From NCBI RefSeq assembly GCF_020921035.1, contig NC_063160.1, forward strand, positions 12,985,095-13,049,094: a stretch of DNA of 64,000 bases. The letters are read 5' to 3'. Origin of the DNA: Rhodamnia argentea (lineage: Eukaryota > Streptophyta > Magnoliopsida > Myrtales > Myrtaceae). The notes beneath the pieces were generated by a model. That model did not search any database. It was not told the origin of the DNA and saw nothing but the letters and a program-made list of their open reading frames with translations. Below are positions 1 to 11,620 of the stretch, piece after piece; position 1 is the first letter of the stretch, and every line of letters begins with the position of its first letter. Both the position numbers and the translations under genes were made by a program.

Positions 1-2055
1 GTGCGCACAACGATAAAAATTATATTATATTGCAACTTTCAATAGCAACAGTTCATTAAAATATGAACATGAAAAATAAACAATCCATGAAAATGAACAG
101 TGGGCAAAAAGCTTTTTATAATTCATATCATGAAACTTCTTGACTTTAAAATTTTGGCCACTAATGGATTGAAGTTCATTAAAGTTCTTATAATAAAAAT
201 TTCAGTCCTATGAAAGAATTTCTTGCCAATAATGTTTCATCGAACATGTAAAATAAAGTAAACAATAAAAAGCTCAAAATATGTCATAAAATTCTAAATT
301 ATAGACCTTTAGTTTTAAATCATCCACAAAAAATAGCTTTAAATTCTAACCACCTCAAACGAAACAACATACATAATTAATCATTTAATAATAGTTTGAA
401 ATCAAAATTGCTATTAACTAAACTAAAATAATTATTAACAAGTCTCACCCCATATAATAATTTCACTTCAACTTGGAAACTCTATTTACCGATAATAACC
501 TCCTCCTTAAGACAATTCATATCTAAAAAGAAGAAAAGATTAAATAAAACATCCATTCAAAAGATATACAAAGGAACTACAATATATAAATACATAAAAA
601 TTACCTACCGAACTTTTTTTTTTTTTTTTTTGCATTTTTAATGCAATTTTCAATATTAATTGTCATACGAATGGCTCTTAATCAATTTTGAGTGCCAAGC
701 AAAGCTTCCATAACTTTAAGGATCAAAGAACTTCAAAAGCCATCAAGCACACGATCCAATGTACTAAAAGCCAACTCTGAAACAACAACAATCACCGGAA
801 TAAAAAAAACATCACAAGCTATCGTAGATATAATTTTATATTTTGAGCCAGTAGTCTTCCATCATATCAAAAGGTCAAGATCAAGAGCAGTTTCATCTAC
901 AAGATGCTGATCAAGTTCGGATTTATTGTCATCATACACTTTTTTTTTCGAGAGCATGAAGTGGTTTGCCAAGCTTGGGTGTCATACTCGCGGTTACCTT
1001 TATTACCATAGCATTGGAACCATTACTACTAGTATTCAGATTTTGACCATCATAATTTTAATTACTTGAAGCGAGAGATTGTTCATAAAATTCATACAAA
1101 TGCTCCAATGTGTTCATCTTATCATACATCTTATTTATTTTTTATTCATCATTATAATTATTTTCATAACTGAAACTCACATAATGCAACTTTTTTGTAG
1201 GTTCCTATGCAACCGCAATCACTACCGGCATATTCACTTTATCTAAACTCCCATATTATTTGTCAAATTTTTCTTTAACTTTCGTACCCATAATTTCAAG
1301 CTTAGGATCTAAAGAATTTGCCACATCTTTCAAAAATGTATATAAGTGCTATCTCTTGAAATAATCATTTGAAGTAACATATGAACTCTCCGACATCCAT
1401 TTGGTGGCTTCATAGAATTGTTCTAGAAACTTTGAAAGAATAATGTCATTTATTCAATTATCATGTTTAGGAAGATTATGATTAAACTCACTTGCGAAAG
1501 ATAAATCCTTTTCTTCCATCCTTTAAAAGACTTTTCAAACTTTTATGGCTTCGAAATTTTATGACGGTGTTTAAAATGAGGTAAGTAGAGTTCCATCTAG
1601 TGGCGATGTCAAGAGCAATCGAACCCTTATAAGTGATACTTCCCCTCTCAAGGTAAGATTGAAATGTTTTGGCTCTCATGGGGACCTCATCATATACTTA
1701 ACCATGTTTCGGACGTGTAAAATAGATGCATCTATCATAGTCAGACCATCTCTCACAATCAAGTTTAATATATGAGCAATGTATCTCATGTGTAAAATAT
1801 TGCCACCTAAGATCAAACCCTTCTTTTGAAAGTTTACGCTTCAAATAATTAATTGCAACATCATTCGAATTAATATCATCTACGGTGATTGTGGACCTTT
1901 TTTTTTTTATTTCCCACTTGTAGATGCATTTCTTCACCATTTTTCCAATCTCCCTACCCTTATGATTATACATTACCACAAAATTGATAACCGTTTTATG
2001 CAATTTTCAATTGTCATCAATAAAATGTGACAACGTGCAAGAAGTTATATGGAAA
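1..2055 (-). mobile_element. hAT transposon relic, left arm (transposase remnant on minus strand)
   Basis: On the minus strand this stretch encodes broken pieces of a RICESLEEPER/BED-type hAT transposase. About 1698-2055 gives the central RNase-H-like part (KLHKTVINF, YNHKGREIGKMV, ITVDDINSNDVAINYLKRKL). About 1488-1680 gives the piece with the family's DIATRWNSTYLIL signature. 700-1350 corresponds to the region before, and part of, the C-terminal dimerisation domain. Bases 1-700 match, in inverse orientation, the outer part of the right arm. Stops and frame changes interrupt it, so it is not functional. The arm stops near 2055, so it lacks the N-terminal part kept in the right arm. It begins at the window edge (gtgcgcac), so the true outer end may lie outside. 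Confidence 0.82.
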
Positions 2056-2079
2056 TATAGATAAGAAACATAAATTATT

Positions 2080-4430
2080 TGCACCACATAATGTGGACGT
2101 GGATGGCAAGATAGGAGGAGATCCTAGTATTGGTATTGTCTTATCGACTTGAACGTTTAATCAAGATCGTTGTATGCAAAAGGTTGCTTAGTTCATCACA
2201 GTTGATGAACAACCTTTTTCCTTAGTTGAGTGTGTTTGATTTCGTGAGTTTGTCACTTAATCTCTTCAAACATATACCATGATTTGCAGTGGTTAGAGAT
2301 TACATGAAATTGTATCTTAGTGAAAGAATTTGTATGAAGACTTACTTTGGTAAGTATAATTCTAGAATCGCACTCACGATTAGTATATGGATTCAAAACC
2401 TGAATTATTTGAGCCTCATTGTATATTTTACTAGTGAAAATTGAAAGTTGCATAAAATAATCATCGATTTTGTGATGTATAATTATAAGGGTAGGGAGAT
2501 TGGGAAAATAATGGAGAAATGTATCTACGAATGGGGAATAGTGAAAAAAAAATGTCCACAATCATCGTAGATAGTGCTAGTTCAAATGATGTTGCAATTG
2601 GTTATTTGAAAGATAATCTTTTGACGGGGAGGGTTATTGATTTTAGATGGTAATGTTTTACACATGAGTTATACTACTCGTATATTAAACTTGATTGTGA
2701 GAGATGGCTCGACTATAGTAGGTGCATTTATTGCACGTGTCCGAAACGTGATTAAGTATATGAGGAGTTCTCTCATGAGAGACAAAACATTTCAATATTG
2801 CATTGAAAGTGAAAGGATTATCCAGTTTCTCTTAACGGCGCCATTAGATAGAATTGTATTTACGTCATGTTATAGACACCACCACAAAGTTGAAAAAAAC
2901 CCTTTCAAAGGATGGAAGAAGAGGATTTTACTTTCGCTTATGAGCTTAACAATGATCTTCCTAAAAATGATGATTGGGAAAAAATCATTATTCTTTTTAA
3001 GTTTCTAGAACAGTTCTATGAAGCCATCAAACGGATGTCGATGAGTCTATATGTTACTGCAGATAATTATTTCGAGGGGATAGCTCTTTTGTATAAATAT
3101 TTGAAAAATGAGGCGAATTCATTGGATCCTAAGCTTGATGTTATGGGTACGGAAATGAAAGAGAAATTTGACAAATTTTATGGAAGTTTAGATAAGGTAA
3201 ATATGCTGGTGTTGATTGCGGTTTCATCGGATTTTGTGAGTTTCTGTTATGGAAAAACCTATGATGATGAATCAAAAATAAATGAGATGTATGGTAAGGT
3301 GAAGAACACATTGGAGCATTTGAATGAATTTTATGAGCAATTTCTTGCTTTAGGTAATAAAAATTGTGGTTGCTGAAGTATGAGGGCTAGCAGTAGTGGT
3401 TCCAATGGCGATGATACCGAAGGTAACATCAAGTATGACATTCAAGCTTGGCGGAAAACGTTTTTGCTCTCGAAGAACAAAGTGTATGATGACAATAAAT
3501 CCAAGCTTGATTGGTATCTTGAAGATCAAGATGCTTTTGATCTTGACCTTTTGATGTGGTGGAAGATTACCGGCTCAAAATATAAAATTCTATCTTCTAT
3601 AGCTTGGGATATTTTGTCTATTCTCATAAGTTCTGTTTCTACCGAGTTAACTTTTTATAAGTCGGGTTTTGTATTTGATGGCTTTTGAAGTTCTTTAACT
3701 CCTAAAGTTGTGGAAACTTTAATTTGCACTCAAAACTAAGTAGGAATCGTTCGTATGCCGATTAACGTTGAAGAGTGCATTAAGAATATATAAAAGTTTG
3801 AATTTGGTAAGTGATATTTATATATTTAAACGTTGTAATTCATTTATATATCTTTTGAATGAATGTTTTATTTAACCTCTTCTTCTTTTTATATATGAAT
3901 TGTCATAATGAGGAGATTATCATTGGTGAATAGAGTTTACAAGTTTAAGCGAAATTACTATATGTGGTGAGACTTTTTAATATATTCTTTAGTTTACTTA
4001 ATAGTAATTTTAATTTAAAATTATTATTAGGTGATTATCTACGTTTGTTTTGTTTGATTTCAGGTGGTTAGAATTTGTAGCAACTTTTCATGGATGATTG
4101 AGGCTTGAGGTTTTATAATTTAGATTTTTATGTTACATGTTTTTAATTTGTTATTACTTATGTTATTTTACGTGTTCAATGAAAAGTGTTGACAAGAAGT
4201 TCTATTATTGGACTAAAGTTTTTATCATAGGAACTTCAATAAACCTCGGTCCATTGGTGGCCAAAATTTGAAAGTCAAAAAGTTCCATGATAGGAACTAT
4301 GGCAAGCTTTTTGTCAACGGTGTTCATTTTACGGATTGTCTATGTCATTTTACGTGTTGATCTTTTATGAATTGTTGCTATTGAAAGATGAGATATTTTC
4401 ATTTTTGTTGTTGTGCTCACACTCATTTTG
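2080..4430 (+). mobile_element. hAT transposon relic, right arm (transposase remnant on plus strand)
   Basis: This is a second diverged copy of the same hAT transposase, pointing away from the left arm. From about 2140 it reads FNQDRCMQKV, then ITVDEQPFS near 2200, the YNYKGREIGKI block near 2480, HMSYTTRILNLIVRDG at 2660-2710, the DUF4413-like helix block at 2912-3376 (KMDDW/LEQFYEAIKRMS, YFEGIALLYKYL, KFDKFYGSLDKVN) and a C-terminal hAT dimerisation segment at 3380-3688 (DLDLLMWWK near 3535, SSVSTELTFYKSG near 3640). The pieces lie in different frames with several stops, so it is dead. The BED zinc finger is not visible. The outer 3760-4430 matches 1-700 inverted, ending gtgctcac against gtgcgcac at base 1. 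Confidence 0.85.
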
Positions 4431-5780
4431 CTTAACTAAATATGAAAAAAAAAAAAAAAAAAAAGAGAGAACAAATTGAGATTGTTAGGCTCTTAGGTAC
4501 CATGGAACTGGATATGGAACTTGTGACAGAGTAGTTTCTAGGTTTCAAGGTATGCATGATAGGTTCTAGATTCTAAAAGGTCGGTTTCAAATTTCAGGTG
4601 AAACTCATTTTTGATATTCATCCACAACTTAAACGAATTTTAATGCCCGTAAGTTGGATAGGATGGTCCTCACACAAGGATTATATTGCCTCTAATCTTT
4701 ACGAAATTCAAGATTCTCATTGAATGATAAGAAAATGATCCTTATTTCGAAAGTGTCATCGTCGTCTAAGGCTATTTTATCAACGGAGACCATATTTGTT
4801 CGCGAATGGCTCATCTTCTCCTTGGCCTCCAATAGAGAGTGGCATTGATGTTGCTTTTGTGGAAGAAGTAGATGATTTGAGGAGGCTTTGCAGATCCGAG
4901 AGCACGATTCGAGAGACAAGCGTAGATGTAATTTTTTTGCAAGATCTAAACGCATATTTGTTTTCGGACGGTCAAAATGGCCGATGTTTTTTCTCTTTTT
5001 TTCTTGTTACACAATCCATAAGAAGATGCAACCTAAAATTCGAGTTGGATCGATTCGCACCTTTTTGACACCCCTAGATCCGACGAAAGGTGAGACAAAA
5101 GAATCGTTGATCAAGTCATCAACACAGACGGTATCAACTAGTCACGGTTTCTTCGCATGTCGATCCATCTTACTAAATTGCATGTGCAATGTGTATCGTT
5201 TTGAATGGCTCGTGACATCCCGTGTCGATAACACTTTATGAAATATTTACCCTTAATGGGACCTTGCTTAGTTAGTTAATGTCCTCCCCTAGGCTCATCA
5301 AATTGGACTTTAGACCATTCGGATGGGACGCGGTAATGACCCATCAAAACTGACCCGTGCGTTAAATTCAAAGAAAATTATATTTTTTTGGAAATTGCTT
5401 TACGGATATTTTTTTAAAATATGGTTTGTATGGTCTGATAAAATTTATTATTGCAACTAATGGTTACACCATCTTTGTCATGTTATAAAGATGGACAATT
5501 TTTTTGTTAACTTGTCGCGGTGGATTCCCTTTCGTAAAATAAACGAACGGGTCCCACCGACTGTCGTCTCGTTCCGTGTTGTCTTCCCCATGGCCCGAGG
5601 ATTCCTGCGTGAGAATCAAGCAATTTGGAAATGTCCACCCTGTATCCAGCATCGCATGATCGTAATCCACCGCCTCACCAATTGAACTAAACAACGGCCA
5701 GAAACGCACCACGTGGCTTCGGATCCACCCTCGACAGCGTCGTCATCTCTAATCCTGACCGTCCACCGCCTCAGCATCTC
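4431..5780. other. Intergenic, no gene recognised
   Basis: A poly-A run (about 4443-4463) abuts the hAT arm. The rest holds only short open frames without recognisable domains. The 5560-5780 part is GC-richer and probably belongs to the promoter of the transcribed unit that starts near 5790. Confidence 0.5.
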
Positions 5781-5787
5781 TTTATAA
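5781..5787 (+). promoter_or_regulatory. Putative TATA box
   Basis: The TATA-like run tttataa stands just before a CT-rich, GC-rich stretch that looks like a plant transcription start and leader. It is the only good core promoter near the 5.8-8.1 kb unit. Confidence 0.4.
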
Positions 5788-5799
5788 GCTGGCTCGCCC

Positions 5800-8110
5800 T
5801 AGAAGCTTATTCCTCGCCCTCCGCCTGTGATGCTTTTGTTCGTCGCTTGCGGGTCGGGTCCGATCCGATCCGATCCGCTCCCAGAAATCTCCTCCTCCCT
5901 CTCCATCCATGGCTACCTCGCCCTCCGAAATCAATCCATCATCGGATCGCTTCGGGTTCGCCGCTTCCATGGCGGTTTCGATGGCTCGAAGCCCCTTGCT
6001 CTGAAGATCGAGGTTCGTAACCCTAGCTAACTGAGGTAAGGTTCTGCTGATTTTCCTGTTCAGCTCTAGATTCCGGTGTTCGCAGCTCTGTGTTTTCATC
6101 CGATTTGCTTCTCCGATCCGCGCGGTTGCGTTTGTTTTACGAAGTCGTCTTTTCCGTGTGTATTTTCCCCGATCTGGCAGGTTCCACCAGTTCCTTAGCT
6201 GTGTGGGATGACGGAAGCTGATTCTTCAAGCGTTCGTTATGATCAACAGACTCCCGAGCTCATCAGAAGCTCGGCGGTGCTTGGCGAGGACGATCTGGCG
6301 GTCATGGAGGGAAGAGAGGAGAAACTTCCGGTGTCGATTGGCTTGACAGAGGCTGTGACTATGTATTTGCGCTGCTTGTTCGATTTATAATTGAGGTACT
6401 GTCGCTCGTTGTTTGGCGGATGTATGAGATAGATCGGAACGAGATTTGCCCCCTTAGCTCTGGGGCTGACGAGTTCCGGTCGATCTTTTGTCATCCCGGC
6501 CTTTGCCATGATGGGTGCGCTCGCATGGCAGGTCAACCAAAAGTCAATGAAAAATCAAGCTTTTCGGGTTTTTGAGGGGAGATCGCACGGGGATTGCCCG
6601 GGTTCTCCTCTCTCTGTGTGCTTTGCGCGCGTTGGCTCTGCTCGCTCTCCCCTTTACTTTTGATCGCATCACTCGCTCCATCCATTCAAATTTAGGATCG
6701 GACGAAGACATTCAAAGCTCCTTCAGACGGGAAAGCAATTTGTCGCCTAATGAATCTGACGCAGAGAAGGTGAGACACAAGGGGTTAAAGGTCGGGCTTA
6801 ACTCTAATTTCTTCTATACGAAGACAGTTATCAGCACAATCACACTCGAGCACATTAATATGCCTGTTAATTGGAAGTATATTGCCTATACCTAGAGTTG
6901 AGCTTCATAAATTTACAATCAACCTTGTCGTTACTGTCAATTGGTGTTATATAGTATTGTCTAACTGCCGTATCGATCTTTTAAGTAGGAGAATTGTCTT
7001 TCATCTCTTGCCTCACAAGGAGGGGAGAATCAATTAACTCGGTATGTGTTCTGGAATTCTGCAGCCTCGCTTTGATATTCTCGTCAGAATGACCTTCGAA
7101 AATTCTAGAGTAAGTCGAATCAATGGGGTTTTGTCCATTCAAATACTGGAAATCCTTGTTCTGTTCATACGGATACGCTTCACACAGGAAACCAAAAATC
7201 GTTTTGTTATACGGTACTTGTCAGTTGCCTTGTTCAACCTTAATTTATTGTCGCTGACTTCGTGATGCTGCATCTCATTTCGGGTGTTGCTGCATCTCTT
7301 TTCTGGTTTCTCTCGTTGAATGGTGGTATGTGAATTTTCCATTTGTGGTTGATTTGCTTTATCTCAATTTGCTTTATCAAGAAGGGTATGATATGTAAAG
7401 GGTCATTCTATCAAAAGTGTTGCTTCTTTTTGTATGTGTTCCTCGGCCTTTTTGGTCATCGGTGATTGCTGAGGGCGTCGTAGATGAGTTCTGGATTGTG
7501 ATCGAGGCAACAAGATTGGAAGCTTCTCACCACGAAAGGCCACATCCTTGTTTCTGATAAAGCGGAAGGAAGATGGAAGATTGAGAGAAGAAAGCGGATT
7601 GAGCATTTCCTGTTATTGCGGATCGAGAGGTGACAGTCTCTGCTTGGTGTGGTGTGCGAGTATGCATGATGTTTACCCCTGCTCCAATTACCGAATCTTG
7701 GGTTGAACATTTGTCGTGCATGTGAGGTTATCTTTTGCTGTTCTTGGTACGTCTTCCGATACTTATGTTCAGTTCTGTTAGAATAATGATGCTGGCAGTT
7801 GGATCAGTTTGAAGGATCGGTGGTCCTATTGTTCTGTTGCGATCCTGGTGATTTAACCGCTCTGATGGTTCATGGCCGCGGAGCATGGGGGCAAAATTGT
7901 AATACTATTGGTTCGCTTGATGCGAGTGTTCATTCGCATGAACAGCCGAGGGTTGTCATCTTGAATGGCTTCAAAGGGTGAAGGCGTACCCAAGAAATGC
8001 TCTATGTGAGCCGAGCAGGATGCCTTTTGGTCCACTCGTGCGTTCGACCTGAGACCATGCATTTTGTGGTGGCTATGGAAATACTAATTTTGCTGCGTGT
8101 TCGTAAGTTC
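5800..8110 (+). ncRNA. Putative spliced transcript without a convincing protein
   Basis: This region has the composition of transcribed plant DNA: a GC-rich leader after a TATA box, a plausible donor (gaggtaag near 6033), a T-rich stretch ending in an acceptor (tggcag near 6180), and T-rich intron-like and GC-richer exon-like blocks up to about 8110. No frame carries a known domain. The best open frames are 60-107 codons (5827-6030, 6208-6390, 6572-6895) and none resembles a protein I know. It could be a long non-coding RNA, a small-RNA host gene, or the 5' remains of a lost gene. I looked for C/D-box snoRNAs and saw no pair of boxes closed by a terminal stem. Confidence 0.3.
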
Positions 8111-9053
8111 CTGTTCCAGATTTGGTTTGTGCCTTGATTCGAGGTAAAAGATGGTGGGGAATTATTGTCTAGAAGCGCCGCTTTTGTCGTCGTAATTTTG
8201 GTGGTTCTCTTCCTATTTGAAATGCTGTCGGTATGAAGTGGCCCTGTTATATGCGCTTTTGTGTTATGTACTTGTAGATCTATCCATAGCTTTTCTGGAA
8301 CATGTTTATTTCTTTTTGCATATAGGAATGAAATATATTATGACAACAAAATATTATTTAAATACATACAGAACAAACATATATTGTTCGTTTAACGAAT
8401 GGAAAATTCAGATGTAGAAATGTTAAAATTTTAACATCTTTGATATTATTAAATTGTAATTTGGTGTTTGGACCAAAAAACAAAAAATTGTAATTTGGTG
8501 TGTGGAAACGTATGGTATTCTTGATTTTTAACATTTGGACTATTTTGAAAAAAATAACTTTTGGACTTCTGTACTATTTGTCAGTGGCTTTAGCAATGGT
8601 TTTGTCTATGGTACTTTTATTTGAGATGGTATGACTTCGCGTTCATACATGAGAAAAAAACGTGGATTTGGGGGTATCAAAAATTAAGATTTGACCTCAA
8701 AAAATGAACGATATAAATGCTCTTTCTTAAATAATCGATTTTATCGTTTAAAATAGTCTATTATTGAAAGATATTTTCATTACTGGTAACTTATGTCTGA
8801 ACATTTTGGTGAAGGATGAATTATTCGTTCGATTGTTTTGAAAAATATATTTTTTAATTATTTATTTTTTGCGAAATAAATGGAGGCTTAGTCGGTATGA
8901 TTTAGATTGGTAAATGATCTGTTTTATACTTATAATCGGTGGACACTTCTACTGGATATTTCTGGAAATTAGTTCGGGCCAAAACCCTATATGAATGCGG
9001 ATTTATTGGATTGAAATTCGTACCCGATGCATGATCAGCTAGGGTTGGCTTCT
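8111..9053. other. AT-rich intergenic
   Basis: I see no gene, clear repeat ends or RNA structure here. Open frames are short and of low complexity. Confidence 0.5.
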
Positions 9054-9140
9054 AGATCCGTGAGCTCGAAAGGGCAGAGCGCTCGAGCCTCTCTCCTTGA
9101 GGAGGCTGGAGAGGTTGGTGGTTCAAATCCACCCGGATCT
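9054..9140 (+). tRNA. tRNA-like fold (pseudo-tRNA or tRNA-derived element)
   Basis: The 87 bases have tRNA geometry at both ends. A perfect 7-bp acceptor stem pairs agatccg with cggatct, a 4-bp D stem (gctc/gagc) encloses a GG-containing loop, and a 5-bp T stem (ggtgg/ccacc) with loop ttcaaat abuts the acceptor strand exactly as in tRNAs, giving a B-box-like ggttcaaatcc. The middle does not give a normal 5-bp, 7-base anticodon arm; instead agcctc/gaggct forms a long hairpin. No anticodon can be read. The antisense frame gives the GGFEPPTS string known from false proteins predicted across tRNA genes. I read it as a decayed tRNA or a tRNA-derived repeat head, not a proven working tRNA. Confidence 0.42.
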
Positions 9141-10790
9141 GTTCCCTTCTGTCGGCGTTCTTTGTATGTAAGTTGAGGCCTGGGCGGCGACCTGTCCCGG
9201 CATGAAATCATGCAGCTTAATTTGTTATTTGGCTGTCGAAGATGTTTTCCTGTCCACTTTCGAGTGCACAGCAGCTTGTCGCGCACTTTTCTCTAGAACG
9301 GTGATACTATGATTTGTTCATGAAGTCAATATGCAAAATTAGTTTTCGTTAACCTGTGCTTTGAGGGTAGTTGTTAGGCATGTTTTGTTTGATATGATGT
9401 TATTTTCATGTTATTTATTGGTTTTTTGTCGACAGAATCCTTACAGATGTCTCTTCGACTTAAATTCCTAACGGGATTTTTTTCACTGAAACATATGCTC
9501 CGTGGATGGTATTTTTTTGGTCAAATCTCCGTGGATGGTTGTCAACCCCTAATGTTGTCATCTTGCAGTTGTTATGCTAAGAGGCAGCTGTGGCTGAGAC
9601 TTGGTCCGTCTCTCTTATCTTAGTGAAGAGGAGCGTACACCCCTGTGAGAAATACGCGAGATGGGTGCCGTCCACTGGGAACCACAAGAGAGAGCAGGTT
9701 GAACCTCGATTGCCCGTCGTGGCCCTTGACGAGTCAAGTGAGGGTCGCTAAAACTTAACACGGGTCTTGTGCCCAGTGCAACCATCATCGGTCCGTCGGT
9801 TACTCTTCTGCTGCCTTACTTGTTGTTCATAAAGACATTGGCACGTTAGAAGTTCAAAACTCATACTTGGAGCGGATTGCAGTTAAGTTTTGAGAAGCCG
9901 TAACTACTGTGCAATCGAGTATCTTCCTCAAATACATTGTTTGTATTGGGTGGTCTTGAGTCTCTCTCATTTCAAAAATTAACTTAAAGGATAAGACTTT
10001 TCCTCATATTTATAAATAAACGATTAGTTTTGTGGAATAATCTCAACAATCTTTTTTCACACATCGGGTTTTGTATCGGAGCCCCAATAATTCGTATCTT
10101 CGTTACATACAATCGTTCCAAGTGATGTAGATATCCGATTTATCATTGTTTATTTGTTCCTCTTTCTAATTGTTTATCTTAAAGTGCTTGACGGCACATC
10201 ATGGAAGCTAGGACGACGGCAACACAGAACTTGCATAGAAGATGGATGATCTCCCTCTCCCTCTCCATGCACAATGCAATGGGGGTAATAGAGAAATTTA
10301 GCAGCGGCGACACCGTGGCGGTCTCGAGGCAGTGGATCGGCTGTCAGATGTAGTAATGGCAAGAATGAGTGTTACAACCACGTTAGAAATGATGAATATA
10401 CGTACGCAATACGCAATATATAAGACTCTCGATGTATAGTCCATTTGTTGCATAAAGGAATCGGGAGATTGAATGAACTTGTATGTTTATTGGCCTGGTA
10501 CGAAACGACATCGTGTCAAGCGGTCATGTAAGTTCAATAATTAAATGGACCTGTGTATGTCTAGGCGCATGACGGGAGAGGTCTGATTTTACTCTCGAGT
10601 GCAAGCAATCCTAATGTTTTCGTACAATTTTTCTCAATTTCAAGAAATTGGTGGATTTTTATTTGATATTAAATGTATTTATTGAGTAATCTAATAAAAA
10701 TTTTCGCTGGCGAATATTTACTCTTTCAATAACTATTTTAATTGTAGGGTTTTGTGAAAAAAAAAATTATAGGGTAATCTCATAAATTCT
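9141..10790. other. Intergenic, no gene recognised
   Basis: Only short open frames without known domains occur here. The stretch around 9620-9790 is GC-richer and may be part of an old repeat, but I could not place it in a family. Confidence 0.45.
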
Positions 10791-10926
10791 TGGAATAAAT
10801 GAATTGGTCCCTGGTTCGTTCAACCATCCCACCTAATGAATTATTAGGATTTATTTTTCATTTTTAATAGAAATCTTATGTATTCGTAGGCTCCATCGTT
10901 CCCATCGCTTTGCAATTGAAACTTTT

Positions 10927-11155
10927 CCAATTTTTATTTGTTCGAGCATGTAAATAAATCGTAAATAGGGTCCAAGTAATAAATGCCCATGTTTTCTTTG
11001 GATCCCAATTCCAATATGACCCTTATGCCTCATTAGCCCATGTTGCACCCGAAAGAATACCTATGGTTAAAAAGATAAACTCGAGACAAATAATAAGATG
11101 ACTCCACTAATCTAATTGTTGAATCGGTTGAGCCTTGTAATAATTTCGAGAAGAA
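10927..11155 (-). pseudogene. ccsA: Nuclear plastid DNA insert: fragment of ccsA
   Basis: Read on the minus strand this is a fragment of the plastid cytochrome c haem-attachment protein CcsA, which lies in the thylakoid membrane. Recognisable blocks, in order, are [35 protein letters not shown] and [19 protein letters not shown]. The WNWDPKxTWAFITW block is the haem-handling WWD signature region. An in-frame stop replaces the Trp after WANEA and there is a frame shift upstream, so it is dead. Plastid genes move to the nucleus as NUPTs and then decay. Sequence on the low-coordinate side (10795-10926) also looks plastid-like, so the insert may be longer and rearranged. Confidence 0.8.
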
Positions 11156-11613
11156 AAAAAGAAAGAAGCGTTTCGCCAAGATCTCTTCGTTAGTAGGAGG
11201 ACGAATTTGCCCGAATCTGATTCTATAACTAATCAACGAAAGCAAAAGGATAAGCACGCCTTACCTTAAATACGTAAAACCGAAATCCATGAAATACCTC
11301 GGTCGGCTGTCTTAGGCTCTCATCATGAAAATTGTTTATGTTTTGATGGTGTGGTAAATTAAAAAGACACGAGTTTATAAACTCCTAGCTTTGTATACAT
11401 CTGATAATAATCAAATCAATGACCACAGTTCGATCAGTTTCGGTCACACGGAAAGAGCTAGAAGATTTCACCTCTGGAAAGCGCCTACACCTAGTGGCTG
11501 CAGCCGTTTGTTGCCATTTCCTCGCCGACCCATCATGCATAAGGTACGCGGTTAGAATGAGCTCACTTTACTAATAAAGTAGTTAAGGCTCCGAGCTTCG
11601 ACCATGTTTTATT
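11156..11613. other. Intergenic, possible edge of the plastid insert
   Basis: An open frame on the minus strand continues from the ccsA fragment to about 11257 without clear ccsA similarity. Beyond that I see nothing recognisable. Confidence 0.4.
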
Positions 11614-11620
11614 AACTGTT

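Noticed and set aside
5590-5700. A-box-like text (tagttcaattggtg) on the minus strand, suggesting a tRNA or SINE head
   Set aside because: No acceptor stem closes, the B-box candidate is weak and too far away, and no target duplication or tail is seen.
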